Assembly: GCF_030272615.1 (NCBI RefSeq)
Contig: NC_081409.1
Location: 208,551,190 to 208,615,189 of the forward strand
Length of the DNA: 64,000 nt
Direction: 5' to 3'
Source: Cryptomeria japonica
Taxonomy: Eukaryota > Streptophyta > Pinopsida > Cupressales > Cupressaceae
Shown: positions 47,935 through 60,149 of the stretch, one piece after another
Layout: every line of letters starts with the position of its first letter
Numbering within the stretch: the first letter of the stretch is position 1
Program-made: the position numbers and the translations under genes
Notes under the pieces: generated by a model
Told to the model about the DNA's origin: nothing
The model's input: the letters and a program-made list of their open reading frames with translations, nothing else
Database searches by the model: none

Positions 47935-49086
47935 TGTAGTGTCATAAAATTGCGTCTCTTGCAATTTTAACCACATTCAAGATCTTCATCTTAGCGATGA
48001 CACCCTCCTTCTTGACCAAGACCCCTTTCTGCACCTTCACCCTTGGGTTCTTCCTTGCTCAGGACATGTTCCTACCTCTAGACCTTGTTCAGGCCCCAAA
48101 ATAGAGTAGGACACGAGCATGGTGCCCTTATCCCCACTTCTTAGGGTGGTCCTATAACGGGTCTACCCAGTCCCCTATGCACAATCTGACTTTGGGGTTT
48201 GAATTTCCTCTTTGTCGGCCTTTAGTGATTGAAAATTAATCCTTGAGGCATGTATAAAAGGAGATTCAATTCCCTCATTTTGGGGGAGGTGAAGTTGATC
48301 ATAAGAAAGCATAGGCAAAGATATACATCATGAAGCATTCAAGCATTCAAGTCTTCTTTTCATCCATTGAAGCAATATAACAACATTCATTTGCAAGTAT
48401 GTGTGTGTGTTAGAGTTTTTTCATGTTACATGTCATTTCATGTAACACTTGTGATTACATTCAAGAAACAAAGCAATCATCATCAACAAATTGTGGATCT
48501 ACAAGGTATACATTTCCATTGTTTATATTTAAGAATTTGCAATTACTTTATTTCAAGGTTGATCCCTCAACCGAGGTTTGATTGAGGCAAACCCCTATCT
48601 ACAACCCTTCTTCCCCTCTATTATGTGTGTAGGCTACAAGTGCGTAGCTATAATTGCAGGTTTGGGCTTCATTTGCAGAGACAAAAGAACCCTTTTTGTT
48701 TCGTGGATTTTGTGGAGGACCATGTACATTGTCACCACGGTCTCAGTGAATTTTATCCAAATTTATAGGGTAGATCTGCATCAGTCTAATTAGTTCAGAT
48801 CCAAAGTTACAACACGATCCCAAACCGATAGCTCCTCATTTCACTCAATTTCTCTCTTTGTTCCACATAGTCAACAAGTCATCTTTCCTATTTACAAAAG
48901 AGAGCAAATTACACTTCAACCCTTGAAATCCACTTGGAGTTCACATCATTGCCTCCCTTGGATTTGGATCTAGTGGATTCAAGCCCCTCTTTTGAATGTA
49001 AAGTTCTCCCAACTGAAAATCATCCCAGTGACTTCCTTTCTCTCTCCTAGGTGGGGAGTCACTAGGGTTCAATTTTCCACTTTACA
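47935..49086 (+). repeat. 3' LTR of X
   Basis: 1152 bp, starting TGTAGTGTCATAAAATTG and ending CCACTTTACA, followed by target duplication AATAT. TATAAAAG is at 48253; the U3 palindrome is single and degraded. Confidence 0.92.
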
Positions 49087-49091
49087 AATAT

Positions 49092-50680
49092 GTTTTTGAT
49101 TAAGGATAAAACAAGTTTTGGGGAGACCCAAAACCCTGCACAACAAGTTTTGAAGGGACCTGAAACCCTTAGATTTTTCACAGATCTAGAACCCACAGTG
49201 GAATGCTACAGTAAGATACAACATAGACATTTAGCAGTTCGAACACAACCTAACAGTGCAGATTAAACGTTACAAAATGCGTGGCAAAAGAAGAAAGGCC
49301 GAAGCCAACCATAAAGAGCCCAGACATACATGAACATAGGGAACAAGGCTCCCTCAACCATAACCTTGGGTTTTATCCAGGCTCCCACAACCTTATCCTT
49401 GAGATTGATCACCACCGAGAATATATTACCAATCAATATATCCATCTCTATAGGAGATAAAGGAAATAAGTCAACATAAAGGCCATCATCAACTCCCTTG
49501 CAACCAAAAGACATGATTTCATCAGGCCCCCAACAATAGTTCCAGTCATATCCAATAGAATCCAACTCCACCTTAATAGGATTAAGGTCACCTCTAGCCA
49601 CATCCATATCCCCCTCAATAGAAGATAGATCTATAGGAAAAATAATAGTAACTTGAAGATGTAGGAAATGAAGCACAAATAACAAAGCCATTGAACCAAG
49701 AAGGGGAGGGACAACATAAACCTCACCCCAGAAAGACCCGAGAATCAAAAAATGTAACCAGAGAAAACCAAACCCCATCATAAGGAAAAAATACATACCA
49801 TCCAAAATTAAAAAAACCTCTCCGATAAGATCAAAATAAATAGAGGGGTGCAAGGAGAGAAAATAAATGGTCACACCACCATAAATCTACCTCAAGAGTA
49901 GAGAATAAGTTGAGACATCCAAAGAAGTCCTCAAGTAAACAAACGTGAAGCTCTCCCACTCGGTGAAGAAACATCTTCCACAAAGCCTCTCAAAAATAAG
50001 AACAACATTAACAAAACCCCATAAGAAAAAAATGAAACCAGAAAAGTGCAAGGGCCAAAGAGAAGGCAATAAACAAACCCTCATGGGGTCCCAGACCACC
50101 ATCAGACAACCAAATAGGATCCAAGCCCCATAAGATCATCTATCATAGTGAAAAACCAAATGGGGACAAAAGGTACCAATGAAATCACCCACAAAAACCA
50201 CCCTCACCTGAGGAAAAGAATCCTTAGCCCAAAATGATGCAGAAGACAAAGATCTTCATCCAAGAAGAGATAAAAGTTGAACCATTCCAACGCGCTAGGG
50301 AGAGAAAGGCTCCAGAGAAGATGGCTACCAAGAATCCTTGAAGCCAACATAAAGAGCACCCCACTCAAGAGATTCCTCCCAGGAGCTAAATAGAGTAACA
50401 CACCAAAAATCATGGAAGCCTTTAGGATGGGGTAGAGAACTCTTGCAACCTCAACATCTACATCTTCACCTCCAACTATAGCAGAGACCTCAACTCTGCT
50501 CCCACCTCTCCTGCATCCCTCACTGCACCCACCAATTGATCCTCTACACATCTCTTGCCTTATAGGAACCATAAAAAAAGGCAAAGGGAGGGGGTCACGA
50601 AGATCCTCATCATCTGCGTCATCTCCTTCCTCGCCGTCCTCAACATAGTCTTCTACAAAAAACCCTCACTCCTCCCGCTT
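49092..50680 (-). mobile_element. LINE-like tail or retroposed unit
   Basis: The minus strand ends near 49090 with GTTTTGGGTCTCCCCAAAAC and ATCCTTAATCAAAAACAT, which resembles the 3' ends of plant LINE transcripts (from memory). Upstream are two open frames: 50584-50204, and 49874-49263 of 203 codons. The latter has a strongly hydrophobic N-terminal half and then an acidic part with IDLSSIEGDMDVARGDLNPI. No reverse transcriptase motif is visible, so this may be only a 3' segment. Family X inserted next to its tail. Confidence 0.35.
49263..49874 (-). CDS. uncharacterised hydrophobic ORF
   Basis: 203 codons begin MTIYFLSLHPSIYFDLIGEV. The first ~85 residues are F/L/V-rich and could span membranes. 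The remainder has DWNYCWGPDEIMSF and ends in FCHAFCNV. The composition may simply reflect T-rich text. I do not recognise it, and expression is unproven. Confidence 0.25.
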   Translation of the reverse strand: MTIYFLSLHPSIYFDLIGEVFLILDGMYFFLMMGFGFLWLHFLILGSFWGEVYVVPPLLGSMALLFVLHFLHLQVTIIFPIDLSSIEGDMDVARGDLNPIKVELDSIGYDWNYCWGPDEIMSFGCKGVDDGLYVDLFPLSPIEMDILIGNIFSVVINLKDKVVGAWIKPKVMVEGALFPMFMYVWALYGWLRPFFFCHAFCNV

Positions 50681-52812
50681 GCACTCCTCTCGCTTCTCCA
50701 ACTATTCCCATTTCAAAAATTAGAGGAATAATCATATATTATATAATATGATATATATTAAAAATATATTATATATTATATATTATAAATTATATTTATA
50801 TAAAAAATTTAGATATTTGTTACCTTTGACAAAAATTTGCAGCCTTGGTATTTGCCTCGAGATTGCTTTGAGATTTGGCTAGGACATGCCAAACCTAGAA
50901 AGAATGCAAAAATTATGTTTAGGAGTTTTCCTTTCTTTTCCAAACTTTGCCCTAGTGATTGACAATTTTTTTTAGCCAAAATTGATGAAACATAAAGTTA
51001 TTTTTAAGGAGATTCCCAACTTTCTAACAATATAAATTTTGCCTTATTTTGACTTTAATAAATAATTATTATTCATTTTCTAATTGAATTTTGACTAAAG
51101 TCATAATTAATAGGCTGATTGAAAAATATCTATAACTTTCAAACGGTATCACATCTTAAACACGTGTCACATTCTATGCTTCACATACTATAGGATTCAA
51201 AATAAAAATTGAATTTCATAAAGTTTTGACAAAGTTATGGTGGTCAGACATATGAGTTTTAATATTTTTAAAAAGTTGTAAAAATTTCTTAATTAATTAC
51301 TTATTTCAAAAAAATTACAAAAATATGTGTCACATTCGAACATGAGTCTTCTACTTATATCTAAAATCTTATAAAATAATATTATAATTTGATTGTGGTT
51401 AGGGTAGTTAGACAGACACCCGCTTCTTATCTTTTTCCTAAAATTTAAGTATTGCTGCATTGAAATTTCAAATATTCGTTAAATAGATTTTTTTGTTTTC
51501 AGAGAACAACTAGTAGCTTAGAAACTGCATTCGATTTGCTACAAATTTAATTCTTACATATTTTTGAAATAATGTTGATAACTTATTCAAATTTTTACGT
51601 CAAGTTGCCTAACTTTGTTTTTCTGAATTTTCATTGCCACTTTAGGGCCTCTTTGGCCTACCATTATACTAAACATACCCATATATGAGCACTATAATAT
51701 GTCTATTTAATGAATGATGATATAATATATATAAATTCTTAAAATGTTATGTGGAGTGAGATGAGATTGAATAGTTTGTATCATATGCGATGTTTTGTAT
51801 ACTACCATGTTTTACAACATTTCAACCAAGCTATCAAAACAAATTCCTACAACCAAGAATGTGTGAGTTCCTATAGCGATAGGAAAAATTCACTTTGAAT
51901 GAGTTAAAAGGTGGTTTGATTTCCCTAAACTATTTGGGAATGTTATTTATTTGAAGACCTTTTCAATGCTCGACTAACCATCTTTAGTAGTGCTATTTAA
52001 TGTTCTATTATATTGTTGTAAGTGGATAATTATACTTTGGATATGGTTATCTGATGCAATCCTATTAGGACTCTATGTTGCTTTTGTTTATTATAATTGT
52101 CAACAAATATCTTCCTAGATAAGAGAAATGAGTTCCAAGTAGTTATAGGATGATTTATTAGATTGAATACTATATAGAAGTCTGAGTAGAACTTGACAAG
52201 GTTAATGTTTTTATGTCTCTTTTCAAAGTGTAGTTCATGTTATGAACAAAAACATGTATGGATTTGAATGATATAAATATAATCTATTTATCTAGTTTAC
52301 TTCGTCTCATTATTTACTTGAGATTGTATTACCTAAGGAGGGTCCACTTGAGGTAACACATCTCCGAGTTCTATTTATGCATCTTAGTTCAATATCTTAT
52401 TTTCATTATTGCACTTAATGAAGTTGTAGTGTAGTATTATGATTATTGCAGTCATCATCATGTAGCAACATTGTTTTCTTTATTTGCATAGCTTAAGTGT
52501 TACTATTGAATGCTTTGGTATATTTTTTGTTGTTGTACTATTTTAGTATTGATTGTTATCATTCCAAGTTGATTATTTTTTTTCTATATTCCTTTACTGC
52601 AATGTTTTTTGTCAAGTAGGACAAGAACCTAGATAGAGTCATAGTGCACATATAGTGCAGACTCATCTCAAGTATATGTCCCTAGGTTGAAAATTTAAAT
52701 TTAACTTGTAGTCCACAAAGGATTTCTATGTCTTGGATAGTTAATCCTTGAGTTACAAGAGTTTTTCTCTAGGTTGTCCTAGATCACAACTGGATATAGG
52801 AAGCTCTACATT
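50681..52812. other. non-coding; probably includes a degraded 5' LTR
   Basis: AT-rich text without a gene. Since a primer-binding-like site follows at 52813, the last part should be the end of a 5' LTR (ends ...GGAAGCTCTACA), but no matching 3' LTR was found. Confidence 0.4.
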
Positions 52813-52832
52813 TTTGGCACCATTGTTGGGTA
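52813..52832 (+). promoter_or_regulatory. decayed gypsy-type primer-binding site
   Basis: TTTGGCACCATTGTTGGGTA resembles the TTTTGGCGCCGTTGCCGGGG motif found just after the 5' LTR in plant Athila/Tat-like gypsy elements. Confidence 0.6.
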
Positions 52833-53148
52833 AAGTGTCAAACTATAAAATTAGATGGGATGTTTAGTAGTATTCCATGCTTTCCTAGGATTATAATTCA
52901 TTATTTTCAATATTTAGGACCTTTAGAACTTAAACAAACATCAAATCTCTTTACTAACCACGTGCAGGTCAACTAGAAGGAGTACACTTTTTGCATGCAA
53001 ACAAGGGACCCTCTTGGAAGATTTCTTCCCAATACCATTGGTCCATCAATTTCAGTAGTTGTGGCTAAAAGTATATCACTCTCCTCCATCATTACCTATA
53101 TCCCAATAAAGTTATAACTCACCTCATAACTCTGCATCTAGAGTCAAT

Positions 53149-53930
53149 ATGGGGGATGCAAATGATGCTAACCAGAATAATGCAACTCCCACATTCCATT
53201 TCCCCATAATGAACCGAGAGAGAAACACTACCCTAAATAACATAAAATTTTCAAATCTTCCAACTTCCATGGGCTTATCATTGAAGATCCCAACACCTTT
53301 ATCTTTGAGTTTGATGTCTTATGTCATATTTATGACTATAGTATAGACACCCATAAGTTGAAATTATTCCCTGCCATCCTTAAGTATTTTGTCTTGAGGT
53401 TGTTTATGGGTTTTGGGAGAGATGCAATGGCTTATTGGGTTTCCATGAAGAAGAAATTTATTAATAAATATAAGGACTACTATAGAGGATGGGATATGCA
53501 AGGAGATAAAATTTTCAGAAAAAATCAAAATGAAGATGATCCACTGGAGGACTATGTAAAACTCTTCTTGTTTAGCCTACAAAATCCCAGGCATAATAGG
53601 TCATGAGATGAATCTCTCAAGTTAATATTTCACATAGGATTCAATGAAGACTATTTGGGTGCATTGGATTTTATGGGAGGAGGAGACATCTCTCAGGTAC
53701 TTTGTAATGATCTTTGTCAACTTGCCATAAAGTATTCCATATTAACAATGAAGAAGGCCTACAACATAACAACACTCAATTCAAAAATAGATGTATGAGT
53801 ATCTCAAATGGATATTATAAACTTGTTGACAAACATGAGACAATATATCATTAATCACATGACCACTCAATTGGGCACATTGCAAAATAAAGAAGAATGA
53901 AGAAGCAAAGGCTATCCCAATTGAATATTA
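53149..53930 (+). pseudogene. Ty3/gypsy gag relic
   Basis: ATG at 53149 starts MGDANDANQNNATPTFHFPI. After a shift near 53340, the second frame reads LKLFPAILKYFVLRLFMGFG-type text, WVSMKKKFINKYKDYYRG and NEDDPLEDYVKLFLFSLQNP. This is the retrotransposon gag core ('LFP..L...A..WF......I..W..M...F..KY') of plant gypsy elements, which forms the capsid. It is followed by further decayed gag text to about 53900. Stops and shifts disable it. Confidence 0.8.
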
Positions 53931-54935
53931 CCCTCATCGTTGCCATAAGAAAAAGGATTGCAAGCCTAGAGGATATGTCTGACTTCAAGGCTCCAAAGGA
54001 TGAAGATGGATAGGTTTCCTACCTAGCCCAAAGAAAGTCATGGAATCAGAGAAAAGGTATGCCCCAAGATCCTTTATCTTACAATAATTCCTTCCCTAAT
54101 TTCATTTCATGGCAAAATCACCCTCCTCCTAGTTGGATAAACTATGATTCTTCATCATGGAACACTCCTCCTGTGGTTTGGCCTCCCTATCAAGCCCAAG
54201 GTTAATATCCTAATTAGTAAATGTCTTAGTTAAATTCATAAAAATAACAATAGTGGATGGGAAATCAACCATGAGGGAACCCAAATGCATGCTACCCACA
54301 ACATCTACAACCTTCTTAGCCAATCATTATGCCTAATCCTAAAAGTCCTACTCCTACACCTCCAAAATCCACTTAATTACTAGCACAACCTACACTTAAC
54401 CCTAATAATCATAATCTTCAAAAGGCCTATGCTAGTTACACACAATAGTTTCCTACTTATGTTATAGACATTAATAACGTGCATCTTCATTCTACTATAA
54501 CTCTAGCTACTCCAACACCACTGCTCACCACTAAAATTCTTTCAAAAGAAGGCTCAATTGATGTTAACCCCCATTTAAGCAATCATTGTCCTTTTCATGA
54601 GCAAGATCTTGTCAAGACTTCATATCCACCATTTCTAGAAAGGTTAAGCTTACAAAAGCATGAACCTAAACTAGCTTTTATTTCCTAGACCAACTTAAGA
54701 ATGTCAGTGTAAGGATTCTATTATTTTAAACAATTAAGGATGTGCCCATTTACAATAAGAAAATCAAAGAACAATGACTTAAGAAACTAGGTAAGAAAAG
54801 AAAGACCCTCCAATTGTGCATGTTGTGGGACAACCGACACACATAATGTTAAGCAGATTCATTGTTCCAAAGTATAGTAATCGAAGTAGCCCCATAGAGA
54901 GTGACAATGGAATGGTGATATCAAGTGAATTGATT
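53931..54935 (+). pseudogene. decayed gag-protease linker
   Basis: Low-complexity P/N/Q/S-rich coding text (for example SYLAQRKSWNQRKGMPQDP, then PPPSWINYDSSSWNTPP) connects gag to the protease. Frames are broken many times. Confidence 0.5.
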
Positions 54936-55270
54936 AACCTAGGGAAAACATTAATGTGATGACTAGAGAGACAATGCAAAACTTACAATTGTTTGACTTA
55001 ATACCCACTCCCATGATCCTGCAACTAGCTAATAGCTCAATAGTAAAGCCAAAAGGGATTGTGGAGGATCGAGTTATTATATTATATTTTTGGGAGTATC
55101 TTGTTGATTTTATAATTTTGCATCCTAAGGCCAACTTGGGAGGGTATCCACTCATCTTAGGTAGACGCTGGCTTGCCATTGTATACGCTTTCATTTGGTG
55201 TAGATCGAGTCAAATGATCATTTCAAATGACAATGTTACAAATAAACTAGTTTTATATCTGCCAACCTGA
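54936..55270 (+). pseudogene. gypsy aspartic protease relic
   Basis: The frame reads MILQLANSSIVKPKGIVEDR, LVDFIILHPKANLGGYPLIL, GRRWLAIVYAFIWCRSSQM and IISNDNVTNKLVLYLP. This matches the plant gypsy protease order ('LQLAD.S...P.G..ED', 'VDF.VL', 'PLILGRPWLA..DA.I'). The protease would cut the polyprotein. The catalytic DLGA start is broken: codons at 54936-54947 read N-L-G-K, with a one-base shift after it, so the enzyme is dead. No reverse transcriptase follows; the element was cut here. Confidence 0.85.
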
Positions 55271-56490
55271 CCACATCATGAGGTTGATTAGACAATATGG
55301 CTTGATCATGGGGATAATGAGGAGAATACTCTTTTTAACTCTCATGGTAATTGAAATAAAACCCATGCTCCACTTTCAAGATGAGCACACTGTCTTATCT
55401 CATGTAATCTAAAATGACTACAATAGAGATGAAAAAACCCCATCTTGCTTGGCTTTCTCTTCTTGTCCACTGCATGCTTTACTTCCTACAACATCGTCTA
55501 ACAACTACTTGTTTGTTGCACATTTTCTTCATAAGTTGCTTCCTCACACCAGTGATGTAGGTATTGCATGTATGAACTCTACATCAATTAGTCTCATCAC
55601 CACTCAAGTGGAGACCTCTCCTTGCAAACATCTTAATATTAATAACAAGCTTAATTGACAACAACAAATACAGTTAATTTCCTTGTTACAATAACAAAAA
55701 AATAACTTTTGCCTAGGATTATCAAGACATGAAAGGGCTTGACCCAAATATTTGTACACATGAAATAGGTTGTTTCTATGATAATTTTAAGTAACCTCAA
55801 GAGGTACTTGAATACATCACCATACAATATAACTATATGACTTTTTTCATTCTATTTCTTAATGGATATTGCTTATGCATATGCTTATCCTTGTAGTTGT
55901 TTTTCACAAAATTGTCTCCTATTCTATCCATTGATAAGCAATGTTAGAAATTAGTGAACTTGGGTAATGCAAACAATCACATCTTTTTGTTTTAAAATTT
56001 TTCATAATATCTAAATAATGAGAAATATAGAACAATGAAATTGTATGCTTGCATTTCTTTAACAATGAGAAATTGAAAGCTATATAGTTGGTACATAAAA
56101 ATGAGATAAGGACAAACACATGAATCAAAAAATTTCGGTAAAAGTCTTATGGAATTTTGGAAAGGACAATTTGGTCTGAAAATGGCATCCGAGAAAGAAA
56201 AATGACAACGTTGGTTTTGATGAAAAGCGGATAAGAGGATTTATTTTCTAATGGAAATCTTGGTTAAGTTATATCAAAATAAGGAAGACATCTTTTCTAT
56301 GAATGCTTAGTGTGTCTTGAGGACTTCACTTCCTTGAGTGATATAAATTTATATATACCTAGAGGAAGAGGAAAATAGATTATTGGTAGAGGATGCTATC
56401 TCCTACTATGCAACACATATGCCTCTGAGTAAGAATTGAGGAAGTGTTGTCCTTCTATCACAATGTATTGACATTGTTATCCTTGAGTAA
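55271..56490. other. non-coding element debris
   Basis: No domain is recognised. Short frames are interrupted. Confidence 0.4.
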
Positions 56491-56960
56491 GGCAATAGAA
56501 TAATTGAAGCAAAAATAGTTGGATGCAAAATATTTGGAGTAAAATACAGTTGTGAGGAGGAATCCTTAGATCAACAAATCATGTGGCTATTTAATGTTGA
56601 AGATGAGGAAGTCAGAGGAGCCACAATGTCAATATTAGGGTAGGTTGGAGCCAATAAAAGTCATGTTCATGATGGAAATATTATGGAAGTGGTCTTCACC
56701 AATGTTCTTGAAGCTACAAGGTCACACAGTCATGTGGCTAGGTTTGCTAACTTCTTGGTTAAGGAAAATATTCAAACTGAGGTTATGTTGGCAATTGACA
56801 AGGTAAATGTGAACCCAAAACATGGATATACCATAGACATATTTCATGTGGTTTCTATTTAAAAGAAGCAAGTGATGGATAAAGCATTAGAAATTTTTAG
56901 GAGATGTATTGAGAACTGTGAAATGACCCTTTCACGAACTATGCCAGTGTGTTTGGGGAT
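56491..56960 (+). pseudogene. decayed ORF of unknown family
   Basis: One frame from 56491 reads GNRIIEAKIVGCKIFGVKYS, DQQIMWLFNVEDEEVRGATM, and after one stop NIMEVVFTNVLEATRSHSHV, ENIQTEVMLAIDKVNVNPKH; after another stop, KKQVMDKALEIFRRCIENCE. About 150 codons with only two stops and even codon use look like a former protein. I do not recognise it. Confidence 0.4.
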
Positions 56961-58062
56961 TTTTTTACTGTTGAAGAATTGGATTGTATTAATGTACTAA
57001 AAGATGGTATCAACACCATTTCACGTATAATATAATTTTTATGATATCAATATAGGGAGCTGCCTACTAGGGTAGCGCTTAACTAAAAACAATTTAAAAA
57101 TAAGAAATTGAGTGTGAACTATTTTGTAGGGGTGAGATGTTTAGATAAAATTAGAATTAAAATCAATAAAATAAAATAATTTTAACTAACTTGAAGGGGT
57201 ACTTGAATAGATCATAGTTATAATACACCTATAGGACTTTTTTTGTTTTATTTCTTAATGAATATTACCCATTCATCCACTTATCTTCATGGTTGGTTTT
57301 ATTTGATCAATTCATGTTCAAGCCTTAAATAAGTAGCATTTGAAATAATGTTCAAGTGGGTAATAAAACTCAATTACGATCCTAGAAGAGTATTCATGTG
57401 TTAAAGGGATTTTTTAACTAAATATTAGAGATCATTATGTTAGAGATCTATTCCATTCGATATTATTGTATGGTGTATAGTTCTAGCTGATGAAGATACT
57501 AATTCAATGTCCATATGTCATTGGGGAATTTTCAAGACAAAAACTCCATATTTAGAGGTTTTATAGGCCAAAGTAGTTCAATTCTTGTGATTTATAGTTG
57601 TGATATGATGGTGGATGTATATTATTTGCATGACATGAGGATTTCCATTACCATTTCCAAGTTATGACATCTAATTTAAGGTTATTTTGTGAGAAAATAA
57701 GTTTGATATGGTGGTCATCTAGAAGGACTATGGTGGATTTCCTTGTGTTGAAAATTTAATAGTCACATGCTATGAAGTTTTTTTTTTTCAATTTTACAAA
57801 AAGAATTTAAATTTATATTATGTTGTGCCAAACATAACTATTGTGGGCTATAACATTTAAAAAATTGTTTCTTGAGGAATTGACATTTTGTAAGCCATTT
57901 CTTTTTTACAATAAGCTTTTAGTCTAATAACCAAATGCAATTAAACAAGATCAAAAATTAATTTACGAATTTATAATAAGCTATAATAAACTATTAATTA
58001 ACCAAAATTCCATACTAGGCCTCCAAAGTCAACCTTTCGTTTTGCACTTCTAGGGCCATAAC
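56961..58062. other. non-coding stretch
   Basis: No gene or element boundary is seen. Confidence 0.4.
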
Positions 58063-58848
58063 TTGAGAAAACAAACTCCATTTTTTGACTTTTGCACATC
58101 GTTGGAAATCTCCCAAAGTCCTCTATCTAGATCTACTGCTATTTTTTGCAGATTGTGCTTTAGGTATATTTTTTTCACTATTTGGTCAATAACTTGGATG
58201 TTTTTGCACTTGAGATGGATTTGTTTGTTGGAGGATGCTCTACTTGATGTGCTTTACATGTTATGGGATTCTTGGGGTTTGATATTTTTATTTGAGGAGT
58301 TATCATGGGATTTTTCTATTCATCCTTCTATTATTAGCCTAGAAAGGGGCAATTACGAGTCTTCACGAAAGGGCGTCTCGACACATCTTAGGTGTGTTGA
58401 TTTTTTGTCCTTTCTCTATAGACTCGTCTATCAATCAGATTCAAAGAGGAGTAAGTATGCTTGGAGGATCATTAATAACCATGTTACAAGAGTGATTGGT
58501 TCTAGTGTTGATATTGACACTATGTGTGCTTTAATTGACATTGAATGTCCACACACACTTTGGACTTGCCTTTGGGAGATCTTTGGAGATCCTCATATCT
58601 CTCCATTTCTAGATGATGTTGCAAAAGATTGTGTCATTCCCCTTGCACATGCATATCATATACCCTATGATAGTGGTACTTTTGAGATGCCAGAGTATAT
58701 AATGAGTCTTTCATGTAGGGATGGATCCAAGGCTTGTATATTAGTTCTCACTCCTCATATTAAGACTCCATCTCAGACATCTTTATCTTATGTTGTTCCT
58801 GATCAGATTGGCATTAGCTCATGCATAGCCCCCATTGATTCAATTTAG
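58063..58848 (+). CDS. ORF near the 3' end of a gypsy-like element
   Basis: A 261-codon open frame, without an ATG at its start, contains HLRCVDFLSFLYRLVYQ, RIINNHVTRVIGSSVDIDTM and CALIDIECPHTLWTCLWEIF, and ends IGISSCIAPIDSI. It lies upstream of a polypurine tract and LTR (59606), where plant gypsy elements can carry additional ORFs. I see no integrase, chromodomain or envelope motif. Related, more decayed frames continue to about 59520. Confidence 0.35.
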   Translation: MRKQTPFFDFCTSLEISQSPLSRSTAIFCRLCFRYIFFTIWSITWMFLHLRWICLLEDALLDVLYMLWDSWGLIFLFEELSWDFSIHPSIISLERGNYESSRKGVSTHLRCVDFLSFLYRLVYQSDSKRSKYAWRIINNHVTRVIGSSVDIDTMCALIDIECPHTLWTCLWEIFGDPHISPFLDDVAKDCVIPLAHAYHIPYDSGTFEMPEYIMSLSCRDGSKACILVLTPHIKTPSQTSLSYVVPDQIGISSCIAPIDSI

Positions 58849-59605
58849 CAGCTTGATTTTTCCCTTCCAGTTTTAGCTTTGTGGGATGACTTCTTGCTAG
58901 ATATTGTAGGGTTATTTGTCGAGTCACACATTACAACATTGGGGACATATTTGAGGATCTTCACTTCCTCTGTGATGGCAATTTAAGCATTCATGTCATC
59001 TCATCTTCAGTGCCTTCAAAGGTTATTCATTAGGCTTCTTCACAATTGTTTGGATTTACTTCAGTTGATATGGTACATCATAAATTAGATAGTTGGACAG
59101 TTGAGCACTCTTCCATAGCACATATCTTGAGGCTATTCCTTCCACCTCCTTTCATGGAGTTGCTTCAGCTTTGGTCAATGAATTTATTTCTTCTTGAGGG
59201 GAGACATGTAGTTTTCCGCTCTTGGATAATCTTTAGCATTCATCCTCAAGCCTTCATCTTTGGCATTGTAGCTTTTCTCTTATGGAGGGGATACATCATT
59301 TCTCCTTTCCTCTCCAATGGGGGCAAATCTTAATTGTACTTTTGTGAAGGAAGTTGTCATTGGGGGATCTATTTGAGGCCTTGTTTCCTTTTTAATCTTT
59401 TCATTTATTACATCTCTCTCTTTTGGAGAGGGTTTTTTCCATGTGGTTTTTCTCCTTTTCTCATTCTGAGAGACTTCATTAGTGTGAGTTGCATTGTTTT
59501 ATATCAGGTTGTAAACGAGTAACTAATGGCCTAGTTGTAAGGACTCATTCATGAATACATTTTGCATTCATCATTGGCTCTTTATCTTATTCCTAAGTTA
59601 ATTTT

Positions 59606-59617
59606 AATGGGGGGGGG
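59606..59617 (+). promoter_or_regulatory. polypurine tract
   Basis: AATGGGGGGGGG directly before TGTGTTGGAG. Confidence 0.75.
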
Positions 59618-60050
59618 TGTGTTGGAGTAATTTTAGGACAATTGTCTAATTATTTATTAATTAGGTCCTTTTATTGATTTTTCACTTAAGCTAAACTTAG
59701 GTGATTTTTTATTATCAAGAGTTTTCTTTTCTAGTTTTAGTTCTAGATGTAATTGAGCTTAATTTAGCTCCTACTTTGCATTTCTTTAGTTCTCCTAATT
59801 TTAGCATTAGGGTTTGCACCTAGGGTTTCATTCATCCTTTATATGGATTCATTCATTCATTGTAATTGTACATCCAATATGGTATCTTCAATCATTATTT
59901 GTGCACAATACATGATTCTCTAGTTGTTATAGAGTTTTCAATCTTTGCTTGATCTCTTTTGTGTGATAGGTGTTTTGCTTGTAGATGAATCTTGGCTCAT
60001 ATGGTTGATCATCAACTTCTACACTACACATGATGAGATTTCTAAGCTTG
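59618..60050 (+). mobile_element. 3' LTR of a gypsy-like element
   Basis: It starts TGTGTTGGAGTAATTTTAGG immediately after the polypurine tract. CTTTATATGGATTC (59838) is a TATA candidate, and the LTR may end ACACTACACA near 60030 or run past the hairpin at 60118. It does not match the sequence before 52813, so it belongs to a different element from the gag-protease relic. Confidence 0.6.
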
Positions 60051-60117
60051 GAAATTGTATTTTGATGCAAGAATATTGTCAAGGATTTTGTTACTAGTAT
60101 TTTTAAGAAACATGTAA

Positions 60118-60143
60118 GGTCATTTTCTACCTAGGAAATGACC
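60118..60143 (+). other. 10-bp-stem hairpin near the LTR end
   Basis: GGTCATTTTC and GGAAATGACC around a 6-base loop (TACCTA), 9 of 10 pairs. Confidence 0.75.
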
Positions 60144-60149
60144 CATTTT

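Larger units (their letters stand above)
42294..49086 (+). mobile_element. complete LTR retrotransposon X, gag only
   Basis: Direct repeats at 42294-43476 and 47935-49086 both start TGTAGTGTCATAAAATTG and end CCACTTTACA. The 5-base flanks are identical: AATAT at 42289-42293 and at 49087-49091. A primer-binding-site candidate (43480) and a polypurine tract (before 47935) are in the right places. The interior holds one gag-like reading frame and no protease, integrase, reverse transcriptase or RNase H, so the element depends on another for movement. About one base in ten differs between the first 130 bases of the LTRs, mostly transitions, so the insertion is old. Confidence 0.92.

Noticed and set aside
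52813-60050. One intact gypsy element from 52.8 to 60 kb
   Set aside because: The LTR at 59618 does not match the sequence before the primer site at 52813, and no reverse transcriptase or integrase lies between; these are parts of different elements.
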